Of a stretch of 64,000 bases of DNA, positions 32,605 to 40,726 are shown one piece after another. The stretch is taken from positions 2,418,001-2,482,000 of the forward strand of contig NZ_CP028901.1 of the NCBI RefSeq assembly GCF_003058465.1. Reading direction: 5' to 3'. This DNA comes from Orrella marina (lineage in GTDB: Bacteria; Pseudomonadota; Gammaproteobacteria; Burkholderiales; Burkholderiaceae_B). Position 1 is the stretch's first letter. The number at the start of each line of letters is the position of its first letter. The notes beneath the pieces are model-generated. The model searched no databases. It was not told the DNA's origin and saw nothing but the letters and a program-made list of their open reading frames with translations. Position numbers and translations under genes: made by a program.

Positions 32605-34263
32605 GTGCTTCGGGAGCTTTCAATTCAGGACTTTGTCATTGTCAGGGAGCTGAATCTGGATTTCAGTGCGGGACTGACTGTTCTGACTGGTGAAACGGGT
32701 GCAGGAAAGTCAATTCTGGTCGACGCTCTCGGACTGGTACTTGGAGGCAGGGTCAACACCTCGGTCGTTCGACCGCAAGCCAGGCGTGCACAAATTACCG
32801 CCGTATTTGAACCCACCTCCGCCGCACAAGCGTGGCTTGCCGAGTACGACCTGGACCAAGAAGACGAGCTCGTTCTGCGGCGAGTGATTGATGCGCAAGG
32901 CAAGGGGCGCGCCTACATTAACGGCGCACCTACAACAGTCACTCAGCTCAAGGAACTGGGTGAACGACTGGTTGACATTCACGGCCAGCATGCTCACCAG
33001 AGCCTGCTCAAACCCGAAAGTCAGCGCGATCTGCTTGACGAGTTTGCAGGGTTGTCCGGAGAACGACGTGAGATTGCCCAGATCTGGCAAGACTGGCAAC
33101 AGACAAACGAGCAACTCGAGCGCGCCCAGCAAGACCAGCGGGTTGTTCTGACCAGACAGGAAGAACTCGAATGGCAACTCGACCAGCTTGACAAGCTGGC
33201 TGCACAAGAAGGCGAATGGGTCACTATCAGCGAGGAGCACGCGCGCCTGTCGAATGGCCAGGCACTGCTTGAAGGGGCTCAGACCGCCTTGCAAACACTG
33301 GACGACGACGAAAGCGGTGCCCAGCGCATCATTGATCTGGCCTTGCATGCCATCAACCCGCTGGTGGCACATGACTCGCGACTGCAGGATGTTGCGCAAG
33401 CGCTCGAATCCGCCAGCATTTCTGTTCGTGAAGCCAAGTCGGATCTGAACCGCTACCTCGATCACGTTGACCTGGACCCAGACCGGCTGAGTCAGGTTGA
33501 AGACCGGATGCGTGCGCTATTTGACGCAGCCAGAAAGCATCACTGCGAGCCAGCCGACCTCCCTGCTGTTCGCATTCGCTGCCAGCAAGCACTTGAAGAA
33601 CTCGTGCAAGGGCAGGACCTCGAGGCAATCCGCGCCAGACAGGCTGAACTCGAAGCAGCGTACAAAAAGGTCGCTTCCAGACTGCATACCGCGCGCACCA
33701 AGGCAGCCAGAAAACTTGGCGAATCGGTCACCGCAATGATTCGCCTTCTGGGCATGCCCGATGGGCGATTCGCGATTCAAGTAGAACAGGCACAACCCGG
33801 GCCTGGTGGCTCTGACAGGATCACACTAACAGTGGCCGGCCATGACGGAGCAGCCCTGGCACCGTTATCAAAGGTGGCATCGGGTGGTGAGCTCTCCCGT
33901 ATCAGCCTGGCACTATCCGTACTTGCAAGCGAAGCCACCCGTGTACCCACCTTGATCTTCGATGAAATCGACACAGGCGTGAGCGGTGCAGTCGCAGAAA
34001 AAATTGGTGAGCTGCTACGTCAACTTGGCCAGACATTTCAGGTCCTATGCGTCACGCACCTGGCACAGGTCGCATCTTGCGCACACCATCATTGCGTAGT
34101 CACAAAAGAAAAGGATGCACAAGGGGTCTATTCGAACGTTCAGTCGCTTTCTGAGGCATCTGACCGTGTTGAAGCCATTGCCAAGTTACTCGGCGGGGTG
34201 AAGTTGACGCAAACCACACGTCAGCATGCAAGGGAAATGCTGGAACGCGTCGGGACAGTCTGA
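32605..34263 (+). CDS. recN: DNA repair protein RecN
   Basis: 552 residues, the usual RecN size. SMC-like ATPase for double-strand-break repair. Walker A GETGAGKS is at residues 29-36, a central Gln/Glu-rich coiled coil spans roughly 150-380, the ABC signature is ASGGELSRISLAL and Walker B is PTLIFDEIDTGVSG. Both halves of the ATPase are complete. It starts two bases after nadK. Confidence 0.97.
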   Translation: MLRELSIQDFVIVRELNLDFSAGLTVLTGETGAGKSILVDALGLVLGGRVNTSVVRPQARRAQITAVFEPTSAAQAWLAEYDLDQEDELVLRRVIDAQGKGRAYINGAPTTVTQLKELGERLVDIHGQHAHQSLLKPESQRDLLDEFAGLSGERREIAQIWQDWQQTNEQLERAQQDQRVVLTRQEELEWQLDQLDKLAAQEGEWVTISEEHARLSNGQALLEGAQTALQTLDDDESGAQRIIDLALHAINPLVAHDSRLQDVAQALESASISVREAKSDLNRYLDHVDLDPDRLSQVEDRMRALFDAARKHHCEPADLPAVRIRCQQALEELVQGQDLEAIRARQAELEAAYKKVASRLHTARTKAARKLGESVTAMIRLLGMPDGRFAIQVEQAQPGPGGSDRITLTVAGHDGAALAPLSKVASGGELSRISLALSVLASEATRVPTLIFDEIDTGVSGAVAEKIGELLRQLGQTFQVLCVTHLAQVASCAHHHCVVTKEKDAQGVYSNVQSLSEASDRVEAIAKLLGGVKLTQTTRQHAREMLERVGTV

Positions 34264-34280
34264 AATCAGCGAATCAAAGA

Positions 34281-34320
34281 TTGGTGATTTGAGGTCCTTT
34301 CCCTCCCCTCATATCACCAA
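34281..34320. terminator. hairpin between convergent recN and fur
   Basis: TTGGTGATTTGAGG pairs with CCTCATATCACCAA across a pyrimidine-rich loop (one mismatch). It could terminate or stabilise both transcripts, but no long T run follows. Confidence 0.5.
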
Positions 34321-34338
34321 GCCCTCCACACTTACCTT

Positions 34339-34770
34339 CTACTTGCCAGCCTTAATGCAGTTCGGGCACTTGCCATAAAGAACCAGTGCGTGGCTTTCCA
34401 GATCAAAACCATGTGTATCAGCTATTTTGTGCTGTAAAGATTCGATCTGCTCGTCAGAAAACTCCTCAACCAGCCCACAATGTGTGCAGATCAAGTGATC
34501 GTGATGATCTCCATCATTAAGTTCAAAGATGGCCTTGATGCCGTCAAACTGGCTACGACTCAGAATACCCGCCTGCTCAAATTGCGTCAGCACCCGGTAT
34601 ACCGTTGCCAACCCGATCTCGACATTCTCGGCAAGCAGCAGCCGATATACGTCTTCTGCGCTCAGATGCCTTTGTTCGGAGCGTCTGAATACGTCCAGAA
34701 TTTTCAGTCGAGGAAATGTCGCCTTCAAACCAACGGTCTTGAGGTCGCTCTGATCGTTGTCATTCTCCAC
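34339..34770 (-). CDS. fur: ferric uptake regulator Fur
   Basis: 143 residues. Winged-helix domain with [11 protein letters not shown] and the recognition segment [16 protein letters not shown]. Metal-binding residues are seen in [14 protein letters not shown], and a structural zinc CPNC pair lies at the C-terminus. Fe(II)-Fur represses iron-uptake genes, so it is the likely controller of the Fur-box-like sites in the siderophore locus at 62-63.7 kb. It is divergent from bamE. Confidence 0.97.
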   Translation of the reverse strand: MENDNDQSDLKTVGLKATFPRLKILDVFRRSEQRHLSAEDVYRLLLAENVEIGLATVYRVLTQFEQAGILSRSQFDGIKAIFELNDGDHHDHLICTHCGLVEEFSDEQIESLQHKIADTHGFDLESHALVLYGKCPNCIKAGK

Positions 34771-34853
34771 GTGATCTCCTTGTGAATTTAGTCAAGCGGC
34801 CTTTTGCCCTATGATAGCGTCTTTAGACAATGCATAAACAGAAGAGGTTGCCC

Positions 34854-35420
34854 GTGCAGTCTTCCCCGCACAACGCCATGCTTCGCTACGCAGTCGGTTT
34901 CGTCCTGACTGCAACCGTACTCGTCTCCGGGTGCTCCTCAAACCGCTGGGGATTCCCCTATCGGGTGGGGTTACAGCAAGGAAACTGGGTAACCGAACAG
35001 CAAGTCGGTCTGCTTTATCAGGGCATGACTCGAGAACAGGTTCGCTTTGCACTAGGCTCTCCGACACTCACCAATGTCCTGCACGCAGATCGTTGGGACT
35101 ATCCGTATTTTTACAGGGCCCCCAACCGCAGCGTCGAAGTCCGCAATTTCACTGTGCTTTTTAGTGGCGACCTGCTCGTGAGCTGGCACGGAGACGAACA
35201 GCCTGCTCTGGAGCCATTCCAGATTGCCCAGGAAGAGGTCAGGAAGTCACAGGCCGAACAAGCCGAGGTCGATCTCGAAGAGGAGCGACTCAAGAGCGAG
35301 GGCAGCGAAGTTCAGATTGCCCCAGGCTTTGACATTAGCCTGAGCAATCCCGCCCTACCATCCAGCGATCCGTACGCGCTGCCTGATGCACCAGACCAGG
35401 TACCGATCCCATTGGAATAA
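34854..35420 (+). CDS. bamE: outer-membrane assembly lipoprotein BamE (SmpA/OmlA)
   Basis: 188 residues from a GTG at 34854. A lipoprotein signal peptide ends in VLVSGC, and a BamE fold follows with [26 protein letters not shown]. The C-terminal tail beyond about residue 130 is charged and Pro-rich and is not part of the conserved fold. I prefer GTG 34854 because AAGAGG lies six bases upstream, while the in-frame ATG at 34830 sits only ~14 bp after a TATGAT -10 candidate. It is divergent from fur; the fur-bamE order is conserved in this group. Confidence 0.9.
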   Translation: MQSSPHNAMLRYAVGFVLTATVLVSGCSSNRWGFPYRVGLQQGNWVTEQQVGLLYQGMTREQVRFALGSPTLTNVLHADRWDYPYFYRAPNRSVEVRNFTVLFSGDLLVSWHGDEQPALEPFQIAQEEVRKSQAEQAEVDLEEERLKSEGSEVQIAPGFDISLSNPALPSSDPYALPDAPDQVPIPLE

Positions 35421-35448
35421 TCTGAAACGACCGACCAGAGACTTAACT

Positions 35449-36243
35449 ATGAAACTTGCAATTGCTGGCGCCAGCGGAAGAATGGGGCGGATGCTGATTG
35501 AATCAGCGCTTGCCCAGCCGGATGCTTTTGAACTGGTCGTGGCACTCGACCACTCGACCAGTCAGTCAATCGGACAGGACGCAGGCGCATTTCTTGGCGC
35601 CAGGACCGGCGTGATGATTACGGACGATCTTCAGGCGCTGGCTAGTGCCGACTGCCTGATTGACTTCACTCGCCCAGAAGGCACACTGGAACACCTGAAA
35701 GTATGTGTTGAGCACGGCGTCAAGGTGATCATTGGCACGACCGGTTTTGATGATGCCGGCAAACAGGCGATTCAGAAGGCAGGTGAATCGGTGGCCATCG
35801 TGTTCGCCCCCAACATGAGCGTTGGCGTGAATGCGACACTCAAACTGCTCGAAGTGGCCGCCAAGATTCTGGCCTCCGGATATGACGTAGAAGTGTTTGA
35901 AGCACACCATAAACACAAGGTCGATGCACCATCAGGTACGGCCCTCAAGATGGGTGAGGTCATTGCCAATGCCTGGGACAAACCACTAGACGAATTGGCG
36001 ACCTGGACCCGCCACGGGCATACCGGAGCCCGGGAGGATGGGTCGATCGGGTTTTCTGTTGTCCGCGGAGGCGATATTGTGGGTGACCACACGGTCTACT
36101 TTTGCGGGGTTGGGGAGCGCATCGAGATCACGCACCGGTCGACCAGTCGCGCCACATACGCACAAGGCAGTCTTCGTGCGGCCCGGTTCCTTGAAGACAA
36201 GCCCAAAGGAGTCTATGACATGCAGGCTGTACTTGGCCTTTAA
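35449..36243 (+). CDS. dapB: 4-hydroxy-tetrahydrodipicolinate reductase
   Basis: 264 residues from the ATG at 35449. NAD(P)H motif [11 protein letters not shown] is near the start. The signature [19 protein letters not shown] contains the catalytic His and Lys. It reduces the lysine/diaminopimelate precursor in the cytoplasm. The gene follows bamE by 28 bp. After it, 140 bp (36244-36383) separate it from convergent murB with nothing notable. Confidence 0.96.
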   Translation: MKLAIAGASGRMGRMLIESALAQPDAFELVVALDHSTSQSIGQDAGAFLGARTGVMITDDLQALASADCLIDFTRPEGTLEHLKVCVEHGVKVIIGTTGFDDAGKQAIQKAGESVAIVFAPNMSVGVNATLKLLEVAAKILASGYDVEVFEAHHKHKVDAPSGTALKMGEVIANAWDKPLDELATWTRHGHTGAREDGSIGFSVVRGGDIVGDHTVYFCGVGERIEITHRSTSRATYAQGSLRAARFLEDKPKGVYDMQAVLGL

Positions 36244-36383
36244 CTGGCCATCCATCGCCTCAGTGCCCGACAATCTGAAGCACACCTGTGACAAACCTGA
36301 GAGCATTTCGCACACCAAGCGCCTCACAGGTTGTCACGCAGGCCAGCGCTGCGCCTGACAAGCGCAGACCAATGACTTACTGG

Positions 36384-37415
36384 TCAGCAATCCCAGCAGA
36401 CGGGTTCAATCTCCAGCGAAACGCCGAATCTGGCCTTGACATCACCCGAGATCAGTCTGGCAACATCCAGAACATCAGCTTGCGTAGCGCCGCCAGTATT
36501 AGTTAGAACCAGTGCCTGCCGTTCATGCACCATCACTGGACCCACTGCGTGACCTTTCCAGCCACACTGATCGATCATCCATCCCGCTGCAAGCTTGTAG
36601 TCACCGCTATCCAGCCGAAACGAGACCAGATCAGGGTGGGACCGCCTGAGATCCTCATATCGGTGCTCCGATACAACCGGGTTCTTGAAAAAACTCCCGG
36701 AATTGGGAATAACGGACGGGTCAGGCAGCTTTCTACGGCGAATATCCACCACTGCATCAAACACCTCTTGTGCAGAGATGGCCTCTCCCTGCGTCCGGGC
36801 GTGCTCGAAATGAACAAGGTCCGGATATTTCAGAACCGGCTGCCAATCGACAGGAAGCGCGAAGCGAACTGATACGATCAACAGGTGACTGTTTTCATCG
36901 CGTTTGAATATGCTGTCCCGATACTGAAATCCACACGACTGTCGTGCCAGCGTCTTCATCTGCGCGCGCTGCAAGTCCCACACTCTGATGGAATCGATGA
37001 ATCGCTCGACCTCCACTCCGTAGGCACCAATATTCTGTACTGGAGCAGCCCCGACCGTACCAGGAATCAAGGCAAGATTCTCCAGCCCGTTCCATCCCTT
37101 GCCAAGTGCATGAACGACCCAGTCATGCCAGACCTCGCCCGCTGACACATCCACGTACCTGACACCCCCACTCTCTTGCACAAGCGACACACCGCGGTTT
37201 CTCACCAGAACAGTAAATCCCTCCAGAACAGGCGGCAAAACCAGATTGCTCGCCGATCCGATCAGATGCACCCGCTCACGAGAGGCCACTGCCTCTGACA
37301 AGGCAGGTAGATCTGCCTCCGATCGCAGCACAAAAACCCTCTCCCCCCGGCAAGGCAAGGACATTGTGTTGGAAATATGACACAACTGCTCTACAAAGTA
37401 TTCTGGATTGGACAT
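36384..37415 (-). CDS. murB: UDP-N-acetylenolpyruvoylglucosamine reductase
   Basis: 343 residues in the version starting at ATG 37415. E. coli-type (type I) MurB, an FAD enzyme of peptidoglycan precursor synthesis. FAD-binding segments are HLIGSASNLVLP and ENLALIPGTVGAAPVQNIGAYG. The catalytic Ser region is IPNSGSFFKNPVVS, and the YRDSIFK segment is typical of type I. A start at a TTG at 37475 would add 20 residues. Neither start has a clear ribosome site. It ends convergent with dapB. Confidence 0.93.
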   Translation of the reverse strand: MSNPEYFVEQLCHISNTMSLPCRGERVFVLRSEADLPALSEAVASRERVHLIGSASNLVLPPVLEGFTVLVRNRGVSLVQESGGVRYVDVSAGEVWHDWVVHALGKGWNGLENLALIPGTVGAAPVQNIGAYGVEVERFIDSIRVWDLQRAQMKTLARQSCGFQYRDSIFKRDENSHLLIVSVRFALPVDWQPVLKYPDLVHFEHARTQGEAISAQEVFDAVVDIRRRKLPDPSVIPNSGSFFKNPVVSEHRYEDLRRSHPDLVSFRLDSGDYKLAAGWMIDQCGWKGHAVGPVMVHERQALVLTNTGGATQADVLDVARLISGDVKARFGVSLEIEPVCWDC

Positions 37416-37549
37416 CAACGAAAATTCTGTGTTAAAGTTTTGTTCTTCGCTGGTGATGTTAACCGGTTTTAGCAAAAGGGTTCGAGCAAAAACAGCTTAA
37501 AACCATTTTCAAAAAATCAGTTATCATTCTGTTTTCAAGCGAAAGTATT

Positions 37550-37625
37550 GCGGGAATAGCTCAGTTGGTAGAGCGCAACCTTGCCAAGGTTGAGGTCGCG
37601 AGTTCGAGACTCGTTTCCCGCTCCA
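37550..37625 (+). tRNA. tRNA-Gly (GCC)
   Basis: A 76-nt cloverleaf: acceptor GCGGGAA / TTCCCGC, discriminator T, encoded CCA, D-arm AGCTCAGTTGGTAGAGC, anticodon loop TTGCCAA with GCC at 37583-37585, and T-loop GTTCGAGAC. The 3' end is directly followed by foreign-looking DNA with an integrase, so this gene is the probable attachment site of the island to its right. Confidence 0.97.
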
Positions 37626-37667
37626 ATTTATGCTCTATAGATTTCCACTGAGGTCTATAGGTCGTTG

Positions 37668-37693
37668 AAAAAAGGGGCGAAAGCCCCTTTTTT
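37668..37693. terminator. terminator after tRNA-Gly
   Basis: AAAAAAGGGGC, GAAA loop, GCCCCTTTTTT: symmetrical intrinsic terminator 43 bp past the tRNA. Confidence 0.9.
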
Positions 37694-37813
37694 AGTTCCA
37701 GCGAAAGCCACAGAAACCCACCTACAACCAGCGTTTTTGAAGCCAAAGAATGCGCGCGACGTCCGTTCCGGGTCGTTGCTGGGGTTGGATCGGGAGGATG
37801 GGCTGCATCAGGA

Positions 37814-37830
37814 CTAAGTCCATGACTTAG
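37814..37830. repeat. perfect inverted repeat before the integrase
   Basis: CTAAGTC / GACTTAG around CAT, immediately upstream of the integrase start. It overlaps the AGGAG ribosome site, so it could sequester the integrase start or be an operator. The preceding 37694-37813 shows nothing else. Confidence 0.4.
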
Positions 37831-37836
37831 GAGCTG

Positions 37837-39246
37837 ATGATGGCACTCTCTGATCTGGTGGTGCGGCAAGCTTGGGCCGCTGAAAAAACCTACAACCTCC
37901 CCGACACCGACGGCCCTAGCCTGGTGGTTGCCCCTACCGGGGACAAGTCGTGGCACCTGCGCTACTACTGGCTCGGCAAACAAAAACGCATATCCCAGGG
38001 TAACCACCCCGAGATCGGCCTGCGCGAGGCCCGTGCCTTGCGCGACGAAGCCAGAGCGCTTCTGGCCAAGGGCAACAATCCCCATACCGACCGTAAGCAA
38101 AAGCGCCATGCCGTGAAGCTGGCATCGGACTGCACCTTCAAGGCCGTCTACTACGCCTGGGTTGAACACCGCTCGAAGGAACTCAAGACAGGCCGGAACG
38201 GCACGCTGTCGCAGATCAAACGCATCTTCGGCAAGGATGTGCTGCCCACCCAGGAGAAGATGTCGATCTACGACATTCGTCGGCATCAACTTCTCGGGGT
38301 TCTGGCAAGGATCGAGAAGCGCAAGGCCTTCACCACCGCCGAGAAGGTTCGCACCTGGCTGCGACAGTTGTTCCGCTATGCCCTAGTCGTGGTCAAGGGC
38401 ATGGAATCCAATCCAGCGACAGATCTGGACGTCGTGGCCAAACCCACCTCCCCTTGCATCCCGCCAGCGCTGGCCAAGCCCATTGTCGTAACCCCGAATA
38501 ACGTGAGCATCACATTCCAGCGGCTGTCGCAGGTACCACTGCCCCCTGCGTATGCACCCGAGCCCGTAGTCTCCGCAATTCAACTCGAGCGCGAGGAAAT
38601 GTTGGCTATGTACGAATCGCCGAGCAATCTACCGGTTCCCTTGTTCGAGAAATTGGCTAGGAAGTCCAAGGATCAGATCAACCGCGAGATGAAGTCAGGA
38701 AAGCTGCTGCCCATCAGTCTAGGCAACCGCGGACAGCATGTGCCCGACTGGCAGTTGGTGCCGCTCAAGCACAAGCTGGCGCAGGTGCTCATGAACCAGT
38801 GCCCATATGCAGACTCATGGGAGCTGTACCGCATGCCGACCCGGCCCCACCCGGATCTGGGGAATCGCGCGACTATCGATGTGATCACCGCCACCAATGT
38901 GCCGGCCATTGTCCGCGCAATCCTGGGCACTCATCAGCCCCATGCGGGTGCGCACGAAGCCGCCGAATCACAATCCGTTCCCGAACAGGTGCGACAGAGC
39001 ATTCGGCGGATGATGGATGATGCCTTGGTCGTTGCGGGGGTGAACCGCTTGTCGATTCGGTATGGATGCATCCGCTCTAGATGGATGCATCCGAGCCACC
39101 CACCTCATCCTTGCGCCCTGGCATGCAATCGAGCAATGAACCGTTCCAGTGGTGGCGCCATGGCGACGTCGCTCGGGCGAAGCAAACAAGTGGTAATGAC
39201 GGCTGACGCCACGGCCAAGGGCCGGGCAATGACATCCCGATGCTGA
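37837..39246 (+). pseudogene. truncated P4-type integrase fused to an Xre/MbcA/ParS-like (DUF2384) domain
   Basis: The open frame of 469 codons is a chimera. Residues ~1-205 are the N-terminal arm-binding (DUF4102) and core-binding regions of a P4/CP4-57-type tyrosine recombinase (LRYYWLGKQKRISQGNHPEI, EKVRTWLRQLFRYALVVVKG). The catalytic domain with R-H-R-Y residues is missing. Residues ~220-375 look like a different protein, with LFEKLARKSKDQINREMK and a C-terminal part (WELYRMPTRPHPDLGNRATIDVI) like the antitoxin toxin-binding domain. The last ~90 residues are antisense to the LysR remnant and are probably meaningless. An AGGAG precedes the ATG. The integrase part is non-functional. Whether the second part is expressed is unknown. 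Confidence 0.7.
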
Positions 39247-39906
39247 CTGGACGCAAGGCTCACGTTGCAGCGGCCGCAGCAAACGCATCAGTTCTCGCCA
39301 GTATCCCGCACATACAAGGGGATCGCACAGGATCAGTGGGTGGACCGCGAGCTTGTGCAGCGGAATTGCCTTGTGTTCCAGTAGCTCGTGGCGGGCAGGG
39401 ACGGCAACCAGCAAGGGATCGTGCCAGATCGGCTCGGCGACGATGCCTTCTCCCACATCAGCCGTGTGCGCAAATCCGGCTGTGAAGTCGCCGGAAAGCT
39501 GGCCGCGAATTTGCCCTGCCAGGGGAACTTCGGACAGACGCACCTTGATTTCGGGCTCTTCCTCTCGGCAACAAGCCAGAAAAGTAGACAGCCGGCGATC
39601 GACCGAACCGTCGGAAACCGCGATTCGCAGACACGCCTTCAGGTCCGCCGCGATAGTCCTGGCGTTCTCCTGCGCATGCTCCAGAACGGTAAACAACCGG
39701 CGGACATCCTGCAAAAAAGCCGCACTGGCTGGTGTCAGCTGAGTTCCACGACGATCACGATCAAAAAGGGTAACGCCCAGATCATCTTCCAGCTCCTTGA
39801 TTGTTCTCGACAGCGGCGGTTGCTCGATATGCAAACATTCGGCTGCGCGGGTGAAATGTAGTTCTTCGGCCAATGCAAGAAAGCACTTGAGGTGTCGTAG
39901 CTCCAT
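39105..39906 (-). pseudogene. LysR-family transcriptional regulator with an internal deletion
   Basis: From the ATG at 39906 the protein MELRHLKCFLALAEELHF is a normal LysR winged helix (HIEQPPLSRTIKELEDDLG) and most of an effector domain up to YWRELMRLLRPLQREP. The frame then goes wrong. The genuine C-terminus (QHRDVIARPLAVASAV, ending LHARAQG) continues in another frame to a TGA at 39105. About 40 residues around the expected substrate-loop GYGVG motif are absent, so this is a deletion rather than a one-base slip. It sits between the integrase fragment and the siderophore operon. Confidence 0.75.
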
Positions 39907-39937
39907 GTGGGCAATGTTCCGATTGATCGTTGCATCT

Positions 39938-40690
39938 TCAAACTTCAGGCTGCGTGATTGCCGCAAGAGTGATGCGTGAATGAATGGACGATACGCGCGG
40001 TATGCAGACTGCCGTCAGTACCTCACGGTCCATCCATGCGTATCGAACCTCCACGCAGGCTCCACCTCGCCACGATCCACACCAGTCCTCAGTCAATCGC
40101 AGTACGAGTGCATTGGCTTGGCAGGAAACGATTTCGGCGGCATGGAAGTCTTTGTATTGGCGCGAGAATGGATAAAGCGCCTTGTAAAGAGCCTCCTTGG
40201 CGGAAAACAGAAGTGTCAAAGAGCGAGCGCGGCAGGGAATGTTTCGCTCCAGGCACTCCAGTTCGCGATCACGGCCGACGCTGTGCCGTATATCCTGCGC
40301 GATCTCGGCATCGATCAACATCTCCACATCAATGCCCACGGCATGGAATCTGGTGGCCGGCGCCGCCATGGCGACGGCCACCGACGCGCAATGACTGATG
40401 CTGCCGAGGATCCCAGGGGGCCAGATGGGAAGTCGATCTTGCACGGGCAATGGAAACTCGGCATCGACCCCCATCTCCGATAACGAATGGAAGGCACAAA
40501 GCCGCCCTGCAAGGAATTCTGTTCGCCGCTTGTGACTCATGCCCGTCACCATGGACTGCCCCAGCCAACTCGTCGGGGCATGCACGAGGACATCCATCGA
40601 CGTCCGGCTGGTTGGCAGTGCCAGCCCGGACAGTCTGATGTCAGGCGACAATTCCAGAAGATCGGCCAGTCCGAGAATCCACGCCGTCAT
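39938..40690 (-). CDS. 4'-phosphopantetheinyl transferase (Sfp/EntD type)
   Basis: 250 residues. The two family motifs are present: VGIDVEMLIDAEI and FSAKEALYKALYP, the Mg/CoA-binding residues of Sfp/EntD enzymes. It would attach the phosphopantetheine arm to the carrier domains of the HMWP2/HMWP1-like synthetases encoded upstream on the same strand. It is the last gene of the siderophore operon, 36 bp after the salicylate enzyme. In Yersinia the equivalent gene (ybtD) lies outside the cluster; here it is included. Confidence 0.9.
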   Translation of the reverse strand: MTAWILGLADLLELSPDIRLSGLALPTSRTSMDVLVHAPTSWLGQSMVTGMSHKRRTEFLAGRLCAFHSLSEMGVDAEFPLPVQDRLPIWPPGILGSISHCASVAVAMAAPATRFHAVGIDVEMLIDAEIAQDIRHSVGRDRELECLERNIPCRARSLTLLFSAKEALYKALYPFSRQYKDFHAAEIVSCQANALVLRLTEDWCGSWRGGACVEVRYAWMDREVLTAVCIPRVSSIHSRITLAAITQPEV

Positions 40691-40726
40691 GCGGCTGTCG
40701 GGATAAGGGAATGCGGGAGCAATGTT

